A stretch of 64,000 nt of DNA from positions 1 to 64,000 of the forward strand of contig SVNV01000011.1 of assembly GCA_015066705.1 (NCBI GenBank). The letters are read 5' to 3'. Origin of the DNA: Ruminococcus sp. (lineage in GTDB: Bacteria; Bacillota; Clostridia; Oscillospirales; Ruminococcaceae). Position numbers and translations under genes: made by a program. This document shows positions 51,671 to 60,361 of this stretch, piece after piece. How positions within the stretch are numbered: the first letter of the stretch is position 1; each line of letters begins with the position of its first letter. The notes below the pieces were generated by a model. The model saw only the letters and a list, made by a program, of their open reading frames with translations, had not been told where the DNA came from and made no database searches.

Positions 51671-54358
51671 ATGCTTGATATTATTTTATTCCACAGTGAT
51701 ATGGAAAAAACAGAGAAAACTATTGATTCAATCAAAAAGGACAAGCTGTTTTCTGAAGGAAAAATCGACGTACTTGTAATGGATTTTTCAGGCGATGGCG
51801 AAAGTCTTGATGGCGAGCACATCACTGTTAAAAACGCTTGTGAAATGACTTACGGTGAAGCTTTTAACTATGCTGTTTCAAACACAAGCGGAGAGTACAT
51901 TACTTTTGTCACAAAGGACGGCGTATATAACAAAGGTGCACTGAAGTACGCTGTAAAAGCGTTGAGGAATCACAAGTTCGCATCGCTTATTCCGGTGACA
52001 TATTCAGATGAAAATCAGAAAAACGAATACATCGCTTTTGATTATAATTTTGCAGACAAGAAGTTTGCTGAAATCAATCTTGCGGCTTTTCCCGAAAAGT
52101 TCCATATGTGCTTTGGCGCATACTTCTTCAGAAAAGAGCTTTTTAAGGACGTTACCTTTGATGTTGAAATGGCTCACGATTGTGAATGGAAGGTTTTTGT
52201 TGAGATAGCAGACAACATAAAGAATTATGCTCTTGTAAAGGGCGAGTTTGTTTACAGCTATGCTGATGAAAACAATTATTTCAATTTCCTTCCTCAGTTT
52301 GATAAGGAATGGTATCTGGAAACTATGGACCGTTTCCTTATTGACGCAGTAAAGGAAAACGCCTCACGTTTCAGACAGAGATTCATTCTTTATATGATTG
52401 CCTGCAGATATGCATGCAATATGAACGAACGTGACAAGAGTGTTCTTTCACCTGATGAGGCGCAGGAATTCATTACAAAGACAGGCGTAGCAATTAAATT
52501 CATTGAGGACATAACAATAAGCGACAATCTTATAAACGGTAAAGCAAGACTTCCACAGTTTTTTGCTCTCAACCTTCTGAGAATGAAATACGACGATGAA
52601 AAACTTATGCCTAAGGTTACTTCTTCGTCAAAGAATCTCTACGCAAATTACAACGACTGCACAATCTGGACTCTCGCTTCAAATAAGATTGAAGTCAAGA
52701 TTACTTATTTTGACGGTAAAAATCTTACGATGGACGGATTTTTTCCGGGAAGTTATGTTTTTGCTGACGACGAAATAGAGGTTGTAGCCGTAATCGACGG
52801 ACAGAGAATTTATCCGATGAGAAGAACAAGAATTTATTCTCTCAATAAATTTTTCAATATTTCAGCTAAAAACAACTACACCTTCCAGCTTTCAATACCT
52901 GCTGAGGAAATGTACGACGGAATGTCTGTTTCATTCAGACTGGTTTACAATAACAGATATTACCCTATCGGAGTAACTTTCATAAGAGCGATGACAAAGC
53001 TCAGCAACGTAAAGAATTCCTACTGGGTATTTGACAAGTTTATTTTGTCATACGATTCATCTGCTCAGCGTTTCAACATTGAAGCTCTTACTAAGAAAAA
53101 TCACCGCAAGCACGAAATAGCTTTCATAAAATCCATTGCACGTGGAACTCACGGTATGTGGAAAATCAAAATGGTCGGAAACAGACTGCTTTACTGGGTT
53201 ACAAAGCCGTTTTACAGTGGTAAGAAAATCTGGATTACAATGGACAAGCTGTTCAAAGCGGGAGACAACGGCGAATACTTCTATGATTACGTTATGAAGA
53301 TGAAGCCTGAGGGCGTAAAGATTTATTACGTTGTTCAGAAGGATTCTCCTGACTACAAGCGTCTTAAAAAGAAGTACAATACCATTCTTGTTTTCAACTC
53401 TATCAAGCACAAGATGATTGCACTTCACACAGACCTTATGCTTGCTACTCACGTTGATACGCTTAACTGCAACGGATACTATGCCGCAACTCAGAAGTAT
53501 TTCAAGGACCTTTACAATGCAAGAGTTGTTTGTCTTGCACACGGTCTTACCATTCAGCAGATTGCTCAGTATCAGAACAGAGTTTTTGATAACACTGTGC
53601 TTTACTTCTTTGCTTCAAAATATGAGGTTTCAAACGTAAATCACGAGGTTTACGACTACTATGACAAGGACGCTCTGAAGCTTACAGGTCACGCACGTTA
53701 TGACGGTCTTATAAACAACGACAAGAAGATTATTCTTATTACTCCGACATGGCGTCGTGGTGTTACTACGGGAAGTGCTAAAAAGGGTTCAACCTATTCA
53801 CACAGCTCAAGCTTTGTTCACAGTGAATACTACAAGATTTACAACGGTCTTATAAACGATGAAAGGCTTATTGAAACTGCTAAAAAGCACGGATACAAGA
53901 TAGTTTATCTTCTTCACCCTGCTATGTCAAATCAGATTTCTGACTTTGAAAAGAATGATGGCGTTGACATTGTAGCGGCAACAAGCGATATTAGCTACGA
54001 AAAAATTCTCACAGAGTCAAGCCTTATGGTAACAGACTATTCGGGTGTTCAGTTTGACTTTGCTTATATGAAAAAGCCTGTTGTTTATTATCACCCTGAC
54101 ACTCTACCTCCTCAGTATGAAGCAGGCGGACTTGTTTATGAAACTATGGGCTTTGGTCCTATTTGCAAAAACCACAATCAGATTGTTGACAGTCTTTGCT
54201 ATTACATCGAAAAAAGCTGCGAAATGGAAGACACATATAAAGCACGTGTTGATGACTTCTTCAAGTATTCTGACCACAACAACTGTGAGAGAATTTACGG
54301 CGAGGTTATTAAATTCCAGCATAAATTCCCTAAAGTAAACAAGCACAACTACAAATAA
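51671..54358 (+). CDS. Glycosyltransferase-like / CDP-glycerol glycerophosphotransferase fusion
   Basis: The 895-residue protein has an N-terminal GT-A-like domain (about 1-230: LDIILFHSDMEKTEKTIDSI, VTKDGVYNKGALKYAVKAL), a middle beta-rich region, and a C-terminal Glyphos_transf domain (about 500-890) with YYVVQKDSPDYKRLKK, CLAHGLTIQQIA, ITPTWRRGV, LLHPAMSNQI and VTDYSGVQFDFAYMKKPVVYY. TagF-type enzymes polymerise glycerol-phosphate in wall teichoic acid. The N-terminal part may be a second transferase or a degenerate one. It probably sits at the inner membrane face. Confidence 0.92.
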   Translation: MLDIILFHSDMEKTEKTIDSIKKDKLFSEGKIDVLVMDFSGDGESLDGEHITVKNACEMTYGEAFNYAVSNTSGEYITFVTKDGVYNKGALKYAVKALRNHKFASLIPVTYSDENQKNEYIAFDYNFADKKFAEINLAAFPEKFHMCFGAYFFRKELFKDVTFDVEMAHDCEWKVFVEIADNIKNYALVKGEFVYSYADENNYFNFLPQFDKEWYLETMDRFLIDAVKENASRFRQRFILYMIACRYACNMNERDKSVLSPDEAQEFITKTGVAIKFIEDITISDNLINGKARLPQFFALNLLRMKYDDEKLMPKVTSSSKNLYANYNDCTIWTLASNKIEVKITYFDGKNLTMDGFFPGSYVFADDEIEVVAVIDGQRIYPMRRTRIYSLNKFFNISAKNNYTFQLSIPAEEMYDGMSVSFRLVYNNRYYPIGVTFIRAMTKLSNVKNSYWVFDKFILSYDSSAQRFNIEALTKKNHRKHEIAFIKSIARGTHGMWKIKMVGNRLLYWVTKPFYSGKKIWITMDKLFKAGDNGEYFYDYVMKMKPEGVKIYYVVQKDSPDYKRLKKKYNTILVFNSIKHKMIALHTDLMLATHVDTLNCNGYYAATQKYFKDLYNARVVCLAHGLTIQQIAQYQNRVFDNTVLYFFASKYEVSNVNHEVYDYYDKDALKLTGHARYDGLINNDKKIILITPTWRRGVTTGSAKKGSTYSHSSSFVHSEYYKIYNGLINDERLIETAKKHGYKIVYLLHPAMSNQISDFEKNDGVDIVAATSDISYEKILTESSLMVTDYSGVQFDFAYMKKPVVYYHPDTLPPQYEAGGLVYETMGFGPICKNHNQIVDSLCYYIEKSCEMEDTYKARVDDFFKYSDHNNCERIYGEVIKFQHKFPKVNKHNYK

Positions 54359-54373
54359 GAAAGGATATTAATT

Positions 54374-55126
54374 ATGAATATTGCTATTATTTTTGCAGGC
54401 GGAAGCGGAGTAAGAATGGGCGCTGGTATCCCTAAACAGTTTCTTGAAATCAACGGAAAGCCTGTTATTGTCCACACACTCGACCTTTTTGAAAACCACA
54501 GAGAAATTGATAAAATCTACATCTCAGTTCTGGCTGATTACATTCCTTACATGCAGAAGCTTGTAAACAGATTTAATCTTACTAAGGTTTCCGGAATTGT
54601 TGCCGGCGGCGAAACAGGTCAGGATTCTATCTTTAATGCTCTTTCAAAGGCAAGAGAAGAAAACCCCGGCGACTCAATCGTTCTCATTCACGACGGCGTA
54701 CGTCCCTGGATTACCTATGAAACTATCTCAAGAAACATTGCAGGTGTTAAGGAAAACGGCAACGCTATTACCTGCACAGCCTGTTTTGAAACAATTCTTA
54801 TGAGTACAAACGGCAAAAAGGTTGAAACTGTTCCTTACAGAAAGGACACATTTGCTGCTCAGGCTCCACAGAGCTTTTATCTTGATGACATTCTTGACGC
54901 TCACGAACAGGTGAGAAAAACAGAAAACCGTTATGACAACCTCGTTGACTCCTGCACACTTATAAAGAGCATCGGCAGAGACGCATTTATGGTTGAGGGC
55001 AACAGAGGAAACATCAAGGTTACAACACCTGAGGACGTTTATATGTACAGAGCTTTACTCCAGTACAAGGAAAACGAACAGGCCTTCGGTATTGGACTTA
55101 CTCCAAACAATCTCCTCAATAACTAA
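54374..55126 (+). CDS. IspD/TarI-family cytidylyltransferase
   Basis: The 250-residue nucleotidyltransferase has IIFAGGSGVRMGAGIPKQFLEI, VIVHTLDLFE, IVAGGETGQDSIFNAL, LIHDGVRPWI and PQSFYLDDILDAH. The family includes IspD (methylerythritol phosphate pathway) and TarI (CDP-ribitol for teichoic acid). Inside a TagF/LicD cluster the TarI-like role of making a CDP-polyol donor is more likely, but no TarJ-type reductase is adjacent, so it stays open. Confidence 0.88.
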   Translation: MNIAIIFAGGSGVRMGAGIPKQFLEINGKPVIVHTLDLFENHREIDKIYISVLADYIPYMQKLVNRFNLTKVSGIVAGGETGQDSIFNALSKAREENPGDSIVLIHDGVRPWITYETISRNIAGVKENGNAITCTACFETILMSTNGKKVETVPYRKDTFAAQAPQSFYLDDILDAHEQVRKTENRYDNLVDSCTLIKSIGRDAFMVEGNRGNIKVTTPEDVYMYRALLQYKENEQAFGIGLTPNNLLNN

Positions 55127-55146
55127 CTGACGAAAGGACTACGCTT

Positions 55147-56247
55147 ATGAAATTTCTGGGGTATTTCTCCAAGAATTATGCCGATGAAAAAGGCAGAGAG
55201 TATTATTTTGATAATGCAAAATTTATTCTCATTCTCCTTGTTGTATTGGCACATTTTACTTCACCTGTAAAGACTGACCACCCTAAGGTAAAGGCTTTAT
55301 GGACTGTTATAAATACACTTCATATGCCTTGTCTTATTATGATTTCCGGTTACTTTGCTAAGGGCTACATCAAAAACGGTGTAATCAAGACTCAAAGATT
55401 TTTCACGTACGTTATCTACTATCTCGCTGCACAGCTTGCTGTTTCTTTATTTGAATACTACGTACTTGACTACAAGCATATGGCTATTTCAGTAGTTAGT
55501 GCAAGAAGCTCATTATGGTATCTGGTATGTCTTTGCTGGTGGTTTGCACTTTTACCTTTCATTTACAGAGTAAAGCCTGCTATTATGCTTCCTTTTGCAA
55601 TATTCGCAGGTCTTATGTTCGGATATGACACAGACGCAGGTAATATGCTTGCTATAAGCCGTGCAGTAAACCACTTCCCTTTCTTCCTTATGGGTTACTA
55701 CTTCAAGAAAGAATGGCTCTACAAGTTCAGAAACGTATGGACTCAGATTGCAGCTGCAGTTATACTCATAGTTTCAGGAATAGTTACATTCTTCTGTCTT
55801 GATATGATTCCTTCACGAACAATTACAGGTAACTACAACTATTACAGAAGTAATTTTCAGAACTTAGACCCACAGCTTCCAATTTTTACTGAGCCTAAGC
55901 TCTGGTTTGTAAACAGACTTCTTTTTTACATTGCAGCCGTTATTCTCTGTGCTTGCTTTATGCTTTTGGTACCAAGAGCAAAAGCTATTTTTACAAAATT
56001 CGGTTCAAGAACACTTCAGGTATACATTCTTCACAGATTCCTTTATCTTGCCGAGCTTGAATACGGCTGGTGGGAGCCTTACAACAGTCCGAAGGGATTC
56101 TTCATTCTTGCTGGTATTTCAGTAATTGTTACCATTATTCTTTCACTCAAAATCTTTGAATACCCTTTCAAATGGCTTGGAAAGCTTGGTATTTCAAAGT
56201 TTGAAAACAAGAAATTACCGGAGGTAAAAATAGATGAAACTAAGTGA
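55147..56247 (+). CDS. Acyltransferase family 3 membrane protein
   Basis: The 366-residue integral membrane protein has about ten hydrophobic helices. It starts with the typical DNAKFILILLVVLAHFTSP (His in the first helix) and TLHMPCLIMISGYFAKGY, then SLWYLVCLCWWF. Acyltransferase-3 proteins acetylate surface sugars; it probably O-acetylates the polymer made by this cluster. Its end overlaps the following epimerase gene by 14 bp. Confidence 0.92.
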   Translation: MKFLGYFSKNYADEKGREYYFDNAKFILILLVVLAHFTSPVKTDHPKVKALWTVINTLHMPCLIMISGYFAKGYIKNGVIKTQRFFTYVIYYLAAQLAVSLFEYYVLDYKHMAISVVSARSSLWYLVCLCWWFALLPFIYRVKPAIMLPFAIFAGLMFGYDTDAGNMLAISRAVNHFPFFLMGYYFKKEWLYKFRNVWTQIAAAVILIVSGIVTFFCLDMIPSRTITGNYNYYRSNFQNLDPQLPIFTEPKLWFVNRLLFYIAAVILCACFMLLVPRAKAIFTKFGSRTLQVYILHRFLYLAELEYGWWEPYNSPKGFFILAGISVIVTIILSLKIFEYPFKWLGKLGISKFENKKLPEVKIDETK

Positions 56248-57292
56248 TAATCACATTCTTCAGGCAGACCTTGATGCACTTATGAGTGACGACAGCATCA
56301 GCTGGGACAAGTTAAAGGGAAAATCTGTTTTTGTCACCGGTGCGACGGGACTTATCGGTGGTCAGGTTGTGCTTGCACTTCTTAACGCCAACGCTGAAAA
56401 GAACCTTGGTATGAAGATTTACGCTATGGTAAGAAATGTTGAGAAGGCTGACAAGCTTTTTGGATACGCTGACAAGAATGTTCTTTCTTACGTTGTTCAG
56501 GACGTAATGAGTGAGGTTAATCTTTCTGAAAAGGTAGACTACATCATTCACGGGGCAAGTATGACAAGTTCAAAGGATTTTGTAGACTTCCCTGTTGAAA
56601 CTATCAAAACAGCTATCGGTGGCACAGAAAACATTCTTAAATTTGCAAAAGAAAAAGACATATCGGGAATGGTATATCTTTCTTCACTTGAAATTTACGG
56701 TGTTGTTGATTTCTCCATTGAAAAGGTTTATGAAAATATGTCTGGTGTTATCGACTGTATGAGTGTAAGAAGCAGTTATTCAGAGGGTAAGCGAATGGTT
56801 GAATGCCTTTGTGCTTCATACGCAAGCGAATACGGTATTCCTGTTACGGTTGCAAGACTTTGTCAAACCTTTGGGCCTGGAGTTTTATACAGCGACAACA
56901 GAGTTTTTGCACAGTTTGCAAGAAGCATTATCGAGGGCAAGGACATTGTTCTCAAAACTGACGGAAGCACTGAAAGAAACTACTGTTACATCAGAGATGC
57001 GGTTTCTGCTATTCTTACAATTCTTCTTGACGGAAACAGTGGCGAGGCTTACAACGTTGCAAACAAGGACACTCTCATTTCCATCAGAGGAATGGCTGAA
57101 ATGCTCATTGAAAACTATCCTGAAAGTGGCACAAAGCTTGTATTTGACATTGCCGAGGACATCACAAAGCTTGGTTACAATCCAAAGGTAAAGATGAATT
57201 TAGCTACTGACAAGCTTGAGGCTTTAGGCTGGAAGGCACAGGTAGGTCTTGAGGAAATGTTCAGAAATCTCATTATCAGTATGAAAATGTAA
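56234..57292 (+). CDS. NAD-dependent epimerase/dehydratase
   Basis: The 352-residue extended SDR has the Rossmann motif FVTGATGLIGGQVV, YIIHGASMTSS, YLSSLEIYG and the catalytic SYSEGKRMVE (Tyr and Lys one helix turn apart: YSEGK), then ARLCQTFGPG and RNYCYIRDAV. It converts a nucleotide sugar, most like dTDP- or UDP-sugar epimerases and dehydratases. It would supply a sugar for the surface polymer. A terminator follows. Confidence 0.93.
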   Translation: MKLSDNHILQADLDALMSDDSISWDKLKGKSVFVTGATGLIGGQVVLALLNANAEKNLGMKIYAMVRNVEKADKLFGYADKNVLSYVVQDVMSEVNLSEKVDYIIHGASMTSSKDFVDFPVETIKTAIGGTENILKFAKEKDISGMVYLSSLEIYGVVDFSIEKVYENMSGVIDCMSVRSSYSEGKRMVECLCASYASEYGIPVTVARLCQTFGPGVLYSDNRVFAQFARSIIEGKDIVLKTDGSTERNYCYIRDAVSAILTILLDGNSGEAYNVANKDTLISIRGMAEMLIENYPESGTKLVFDIAEDITKLGYNPKVKMNLATDKLEALGWKAQVGLEEMFRNLIISMKM

Positions 57293-57305
57293 ATACAAAA
57301 TAAAA

Positions 57306-57341
57306 AATCTCAACTTCCTTTTTGAAGTTGAGATTTATTTT
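57306..57341. terminator. Terminator between convergent epimerase and transferase genes
   Basis: AAATCTCAACTTC and its complement form a 13-bp stem, then ATTTTATT; A-rich upstream bases allow use in both directions. Confidence 0.85.
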
Positions 57342-58453
57342 ATTCCCAATACTTTTAAAATACGCAGTGTGGAGTTTCCGTCGCAGGCACCCATATGAAA
57401 TTCAAAAGCTTTATCAAGGTCTTGTTTATTTCTTTCTGAAAGCTCATATCTGACACCCTCTGAAAGCTCCTTTTCGGTTTTAGCAAGGGTTGTGGGATAG
57501 CTTTCGTAAGGCACATAGCAGCCTCTTGTTTTCATATACTCATCATAGTCGGGAGTGAAAAACACAAAGGGTTTTCTATATACAAGATAGTCAAAAACGA
57601 TTGACGAATAGTCCGTAATCAGCAAATCGCAAACAGGAAGAAGTCTTTCGCTTGGAATATCGCAAGTAACTCTATCTGCATTTTTACTTTCAAAATGAGG
57701 GTGAAGTTTTTTCACAAGGAAATACTCATCGTTATCTGAAAAAACCTTATCAATCATCTCTTCGCCCACAAGCTGAGGATTATCGGCAGTACCTCTGAAG
57801 GTTGGTGCCCAGAGAATTATTTTCTTACCCTTTGCCTGAGGATATTTTTCATAAAATTCTTTAATGCAGTTTTCGTTATACTTTTCATCGAAATAAATAT
57901 CACTTCGGGAAATACCCGTAGCCTTAACAATGCCCTCCGGCTGACGCATAGATTTAGTTATAATTTCAACACAGTTTTCACTACTTACTGTAAAAAGGTC
58001 ATAGTTTTTAAAAACGTTACCTTTATAAAACTTCGGGATTGAATCTTCGCAGTCATAGCCTGCTTTTTTCATAAGTCCGCCAGCGTGCCACAGCTGGGTA
58101 ACCTTAGTTTCCTTACGTTTTTTACAGGACGACACGGGCAGAAAGTTATCGCAGATAAACACATACTCAGCGGTAGCATAGGATTTCATAAATTTATTAA
58201 GCCAGCCGACAAGCTTAAAATATGAGCACTTCTGAAAATCGAGATAAAACTCCTCTACCGTAACATTATCAATTCTTTTAACTTCATCGTAAACGCATTT
58301 CATACTGAAAGGCAAGCTATTATGGTGTGCATCAGCGAAAATCACGGTATTCTTTCTGATTTTCTTACCCTTATACAGTGAATACACAACCGGCAGATAG
58401 ACATGCTGGACTGTCATTTTAGCAAGTTGTTTTACATAAGCCGTTATTTTCAA
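57335..58453 (-). CDS. CDP-glycerol glycerophosphotransferase family protein (TagB-like)
   Basis: The predicted product has 372 residues and is the short form of the Glyphos_transf family: VTQLWHAGGLMKKAG, VTSSENCVEII-like region (FTVSSENCVEI), ILWAPTFRGTA, LVKKLHPHFES and ITDYSSIVFDYLVYRKPFVFF. Such TagB-like enzymes add the first glycerol-phosphate (primase) or modify polymers. It complements the longer fusion enzyme on the other strand. The start is probably TTG at 58453, six bases after AGAGGTG; the GTG at 58462 overlaps that site. Confidence 0.9.
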   Translation of the reverse strand: MKITAYVKQLAKMTVQHVYLPVVYSLYKGKKIRKNTVIFADAHHNSLPFSMKCVYDEVKRIDNVTVEEFYLDFQKCSYFKLVGWLNKFMKSYATAEYVFICDNFLPVSSCKKRKETKVTQLWHAGGLMKKAGYDCEDSIPKFYKGNVFKNYDLFTVSSENCVEIITKSMRQPEGIVKATGISRSDIYFDEKYNENCIKEFYEKYPQAKGKKIILWAPTFRGTADNPQLVGEEMIDKVFSDNDEYFLVKKLHPHFESKNADRVTCDIPSERLLPVCDLLITDYSSIVFDYLVYRKPFVFFTPDYDEYMKTRGCYVPYESYPTTLAKTEKELSEGVRYELSERNKQDLDKAFEFHMGACDGNSTLRILKVLGIK

Positions 58454-58483
58454 GAAGTACACCTCTTTTCTTTTCAGAATGAT

Positions 58484-58553
58484 GCTTGGACGGGTTTGCC
58501 GCAGGCAAACCGACAGCCGTCAGGCTGTCAAGGTGCGAAGCACCCGTCCAAGC
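58484..58553. repeat. Cloverleaf-like palindromic element
   Basis: A 9-bp outer stem GCTTGGACG/CGTCCAAGC encloses three perfect hairpins: TTTGCC-GCA-GGCAAA, GACAGCC-GTCA-GGCTGTC and GGTGC-GAA-GCACC. This 70-bp, GC-rich unit sits in the A/T-rich gap before the glycerophosphotransferase gene. It may be a mobile REP-type unit or a structured RNA element. Confidence 0.85.
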
Positions 58554-58661
58554 TATATTTTAGCACACAAAAAAAGCTTTGTCAAACTTTAAAGCTATTG
58601 AAAGACCGCTACATTTATGCTACAATAGCTATAACGAACAACCAAAAAAGGAGTTATTAAA

Positions 58662-59474
58662 ATGACATGCTATGACATTTTTAGAAAATGCTTTCCACAG
58701 TTTGAATTAACTGAAGAAGTCTTTAACAGACTTTCAAACATAAATAACATTCACCTCATTACTCACGAAGAAAAAGGCGAACTTTGTGGCTTTGCTTTAG
58801 TTGAAAAAATGGCATTACGTTTGATTTGTGTATCCCCTGAATATCAGAATAATGGCATAGGCACGACCTTACTAAAAAAAGCAGAAAACTACATAAAGCA
58901 GAATGGTGGTAATGAAATTCTCACAGGCGGTGCTTCATCGCAATTACTCATCGGTACACCTGACAATGCAGTAGCTTTCTTCAAAAAAGACGGCTTTAAA
59001 ATCGTTGGAAGCTGCGACGAAATGACCATTGACATTCATTCTTTTAATTCAGAAAATATTGATTTATCGGTTCCGAATGAATGTCATTTCGATTGGTTTG
59101 AGGGGGATTTTGAAAAGCTAAGAGATGCGGTTTTCAAGGTCGAAAAGGAATGGGTTCAGTATTTTTCACCTGACAGCAAAATTTTCTGCGCATTTTACGG
59201 AGATGAAATTGCAAGCTTCTGTCTTGTGGAATACGACAGCATCTGCATTTTATCAACTGACACAAACAAAGTCGGTGTTATCGGCTGTGTTGGTACTATT
59301 CCTGAATTTCGCAGAAAAGGTATCGGTTTAAAGATGGTTGCTCTGGCAACTGACGACCTGAGAAAAAATGGCTGCGATTCCTGTTTCATTCACTACACCG
59401 GAGTTGCAAACTGGTACGCAAAGCTTGGTTACGAAACCTTTTTAAAGCTTCACTTTATGAAAAAAGATATATAA
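58662..59474 (+). CDS. Protein with two GNAT acetyltransferase domains
   Basis: The 270-residue protein has two GNAT folds: residues about 1-125 with LICVSPEYQNNGIGTTLLKKA, and residues about 140-270 with VGCVGTIPEFRRKGIGLKMVALA in part and YTGVANWYAKLGYETFLKLHF. Both acetyl-CoA loops (Q-N-N-G-I-G, R-R-K-G-I-G) are intact, so either or both halves may be active. The substrate is unknown. The ATG follows AAAAAGGAG. Confidence 0.9.
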   Translation: MTCYDIFRKCFPQFELTEEVFNRLSNINNIHLITHEEKGELCGFALVEKMALRLICVSPEYQNNGIGTTLLKKAENYIKQNGGNEILTGGASSQLLIGTPDNAVAFFKKDGFKIVGSCDEMTIDIHSFNSENIDLSVPNECHFDWFEGDFEKLRDAVFKVEKEWVQYFSPDSKIFCAFYGDEIASFCLVEYDSICILSTDTNKVGVIGCVGTIPEFRRKGIGLKMVALATDDLRKNGCDSCFIHYTGVANWYAKLGYETFLKLHFMKKDI

Positions 59475-59480
59475 AAACAA

Positions 59481-59511
59481 AAACCCACTGATAACCAGTG
59501 GGTTTAATTTA
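59481..59511. terminator. Terminator between convergent GNAT and khpA genes
   Basis: AAACCCACTG and CAGTGGGTTT form a 10-bp stem with loop ATAAC. Confidence 0.85.
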
Positions 59512-59526
59512 TGCAAAAAAATATGC

Positions 59527-59760
59527 TTATTCGATTTCAACCATAATCTTCTGGTTAATTCTTGAAGCACCGGCACGCATTACAGTTCTGATTGCCTTAG
59601 CAATTCTTCCCTGCTTGCCGATAACTCTGCCCATATCCTCAGAAGCAACGTGCAGATGATAAACTACAATTCCTTCCTCATTAGGCTCGTCAACTGTTAC
59701 CTCAACCGCTTCCTTGTTTTCAACAAGCTCAGCTACGATAACTTCAAGCAATTCCTTCAT
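59527..59760 (-). CDS. khpA: KH-domain RNA-binding protein KhpA (YlqC)
   Basis: The 77-residue protein is one type-II KH domain with the RNA-binding loop VIGKQGRIAKAIRTVM. KhpA, often with KhpB, binds many RNAs and affects cell division in Firmicutes. It follows rpsP, as usual. ATG at 59760 follows AGAAAGGAAAGAG; the frame extends upstream into a hairpin region. The partners rimM and trmD, which commonly come next, are absent: the operon ends here. Confidence 0.93.
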   Translation of the reverse strand: MKELLEVIVAELVENKEAVEVTVDEPNEEGIVVYHLHVASEDMGRVIGKQGRIAKAIRTVMRAGASRINQKIMVEIE

Positions 59761-59791
59761 AAATCTCTTTCCTTTCTTATCTCCCGCCGGG

Positions 59792-59840
59792 ATAATCAAT
59801 AAGGCGTGAGTTTAGGCGGGATAGGCACACCTTATTGATA
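59792..59840. repeat. Long stem-loop between rpsP and khpA
   Basis: ATCAATAAGG (59795-59804) and CCTTATTGAT (59830-59839) are inverted repeats around about 25 nt that include GGCGGGATAGG. It could be a processing site or partial terminator that lowers khpA relative to rpsP. Confidence 0.6.
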
Positions 59841-59850
59841 CGCTTAAAAA

Positions 59851-60093
59851 TTAAAGGATATTTTCCTTCTTGAGGATAGCCTTAACTGTGTCAGTTGGCT
59901 GTGCACCCTTTGCAATCCAAGCCTTTGCCTTGTCAGCGTCAATGTTAACTACTGATGGTTCCTTAGTTGGGTCATAGTAGCCGATTTCTTCGATGAAACG
60001 TCCGTCTCTTGGGTATCTTGAATCAGCAACTACCAAACGGTAGAAAGGAGCCTTCTTAGCACCCATTCTTCTGAGTCTGATTTTAACTGCCAT
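59851..60093 (-). CDS. rpsP: 30S ribosomal protein S16
   Basis: The 80-residue protein is S16: [23 protein letters not shown] at the N-terminus, [14 protein letters not shown] and the C-terminal [15 protein letters not shown]. It binds 16S rRNA early in 30S assembly. ATG at 60093 follows GGAGGTGAATTTAA. Placed after ffh, as in most Firmicutes, but with a small membrane-protein gene inserted between. Confidence 0.98.
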   Translation of the reverse strand: MAVKIRLRRMGAKKAPFYRLVVADSRYPRDGRFIEEIGYYDPTKEPSVVNIDADKAKAWIAKGAQPTDTVKAILKKENIL

Positions 60094-60151
60094 TTAAATT
60101 CACCTCCGACAAAAAATTATATATCAATGCACTATTTGCATGATTAACTAT

Positions 60152-60352
60152 TTATAAAACCAAAGCTACAACGCCTATTACCATCAGAAACAAGCCTATT
60201 ACAACATAAATTACCTTTGTAGTCTTATATCCGAATGTATCAACAAAGCGTCTTGCTTTGTAGTTATTGAAAAACCAGCTTACATCCTTTATTGCACATA
60301 TAAAGGAAAAAAGACCAGCCAAAATAATAAATACAGGCATTAATATTTCCAC
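60152..60352 (-). CDS. Small two-helix membrane protein, Imm17-like
   Basis: The 66-residue protein has two membrane helices (MPVFIILAGLFSFICAI and VIYVVIGLFLMVIGVVALVL) joined by a charged loop WFFNNYKARRFVDTFGYK. The pattern resembles the Imm17 family of immunity proteins, though I am not certain. No polymorphic toxin is nearby. It begins 9 bp after ffh and lies before rpsP, an unusual place for such a gene, so it is probably cotranscribed with the SRP operon. Confidence 0.75.
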   Translation of the reverse strand: MEILMPVFIILAGLFSFICAIKDVSWFFNNYKARRFVDTFGYKTTKVIYVVIGLFLMVIGVVALVL

Positions 60353-60361
60353 TTAAATCAC

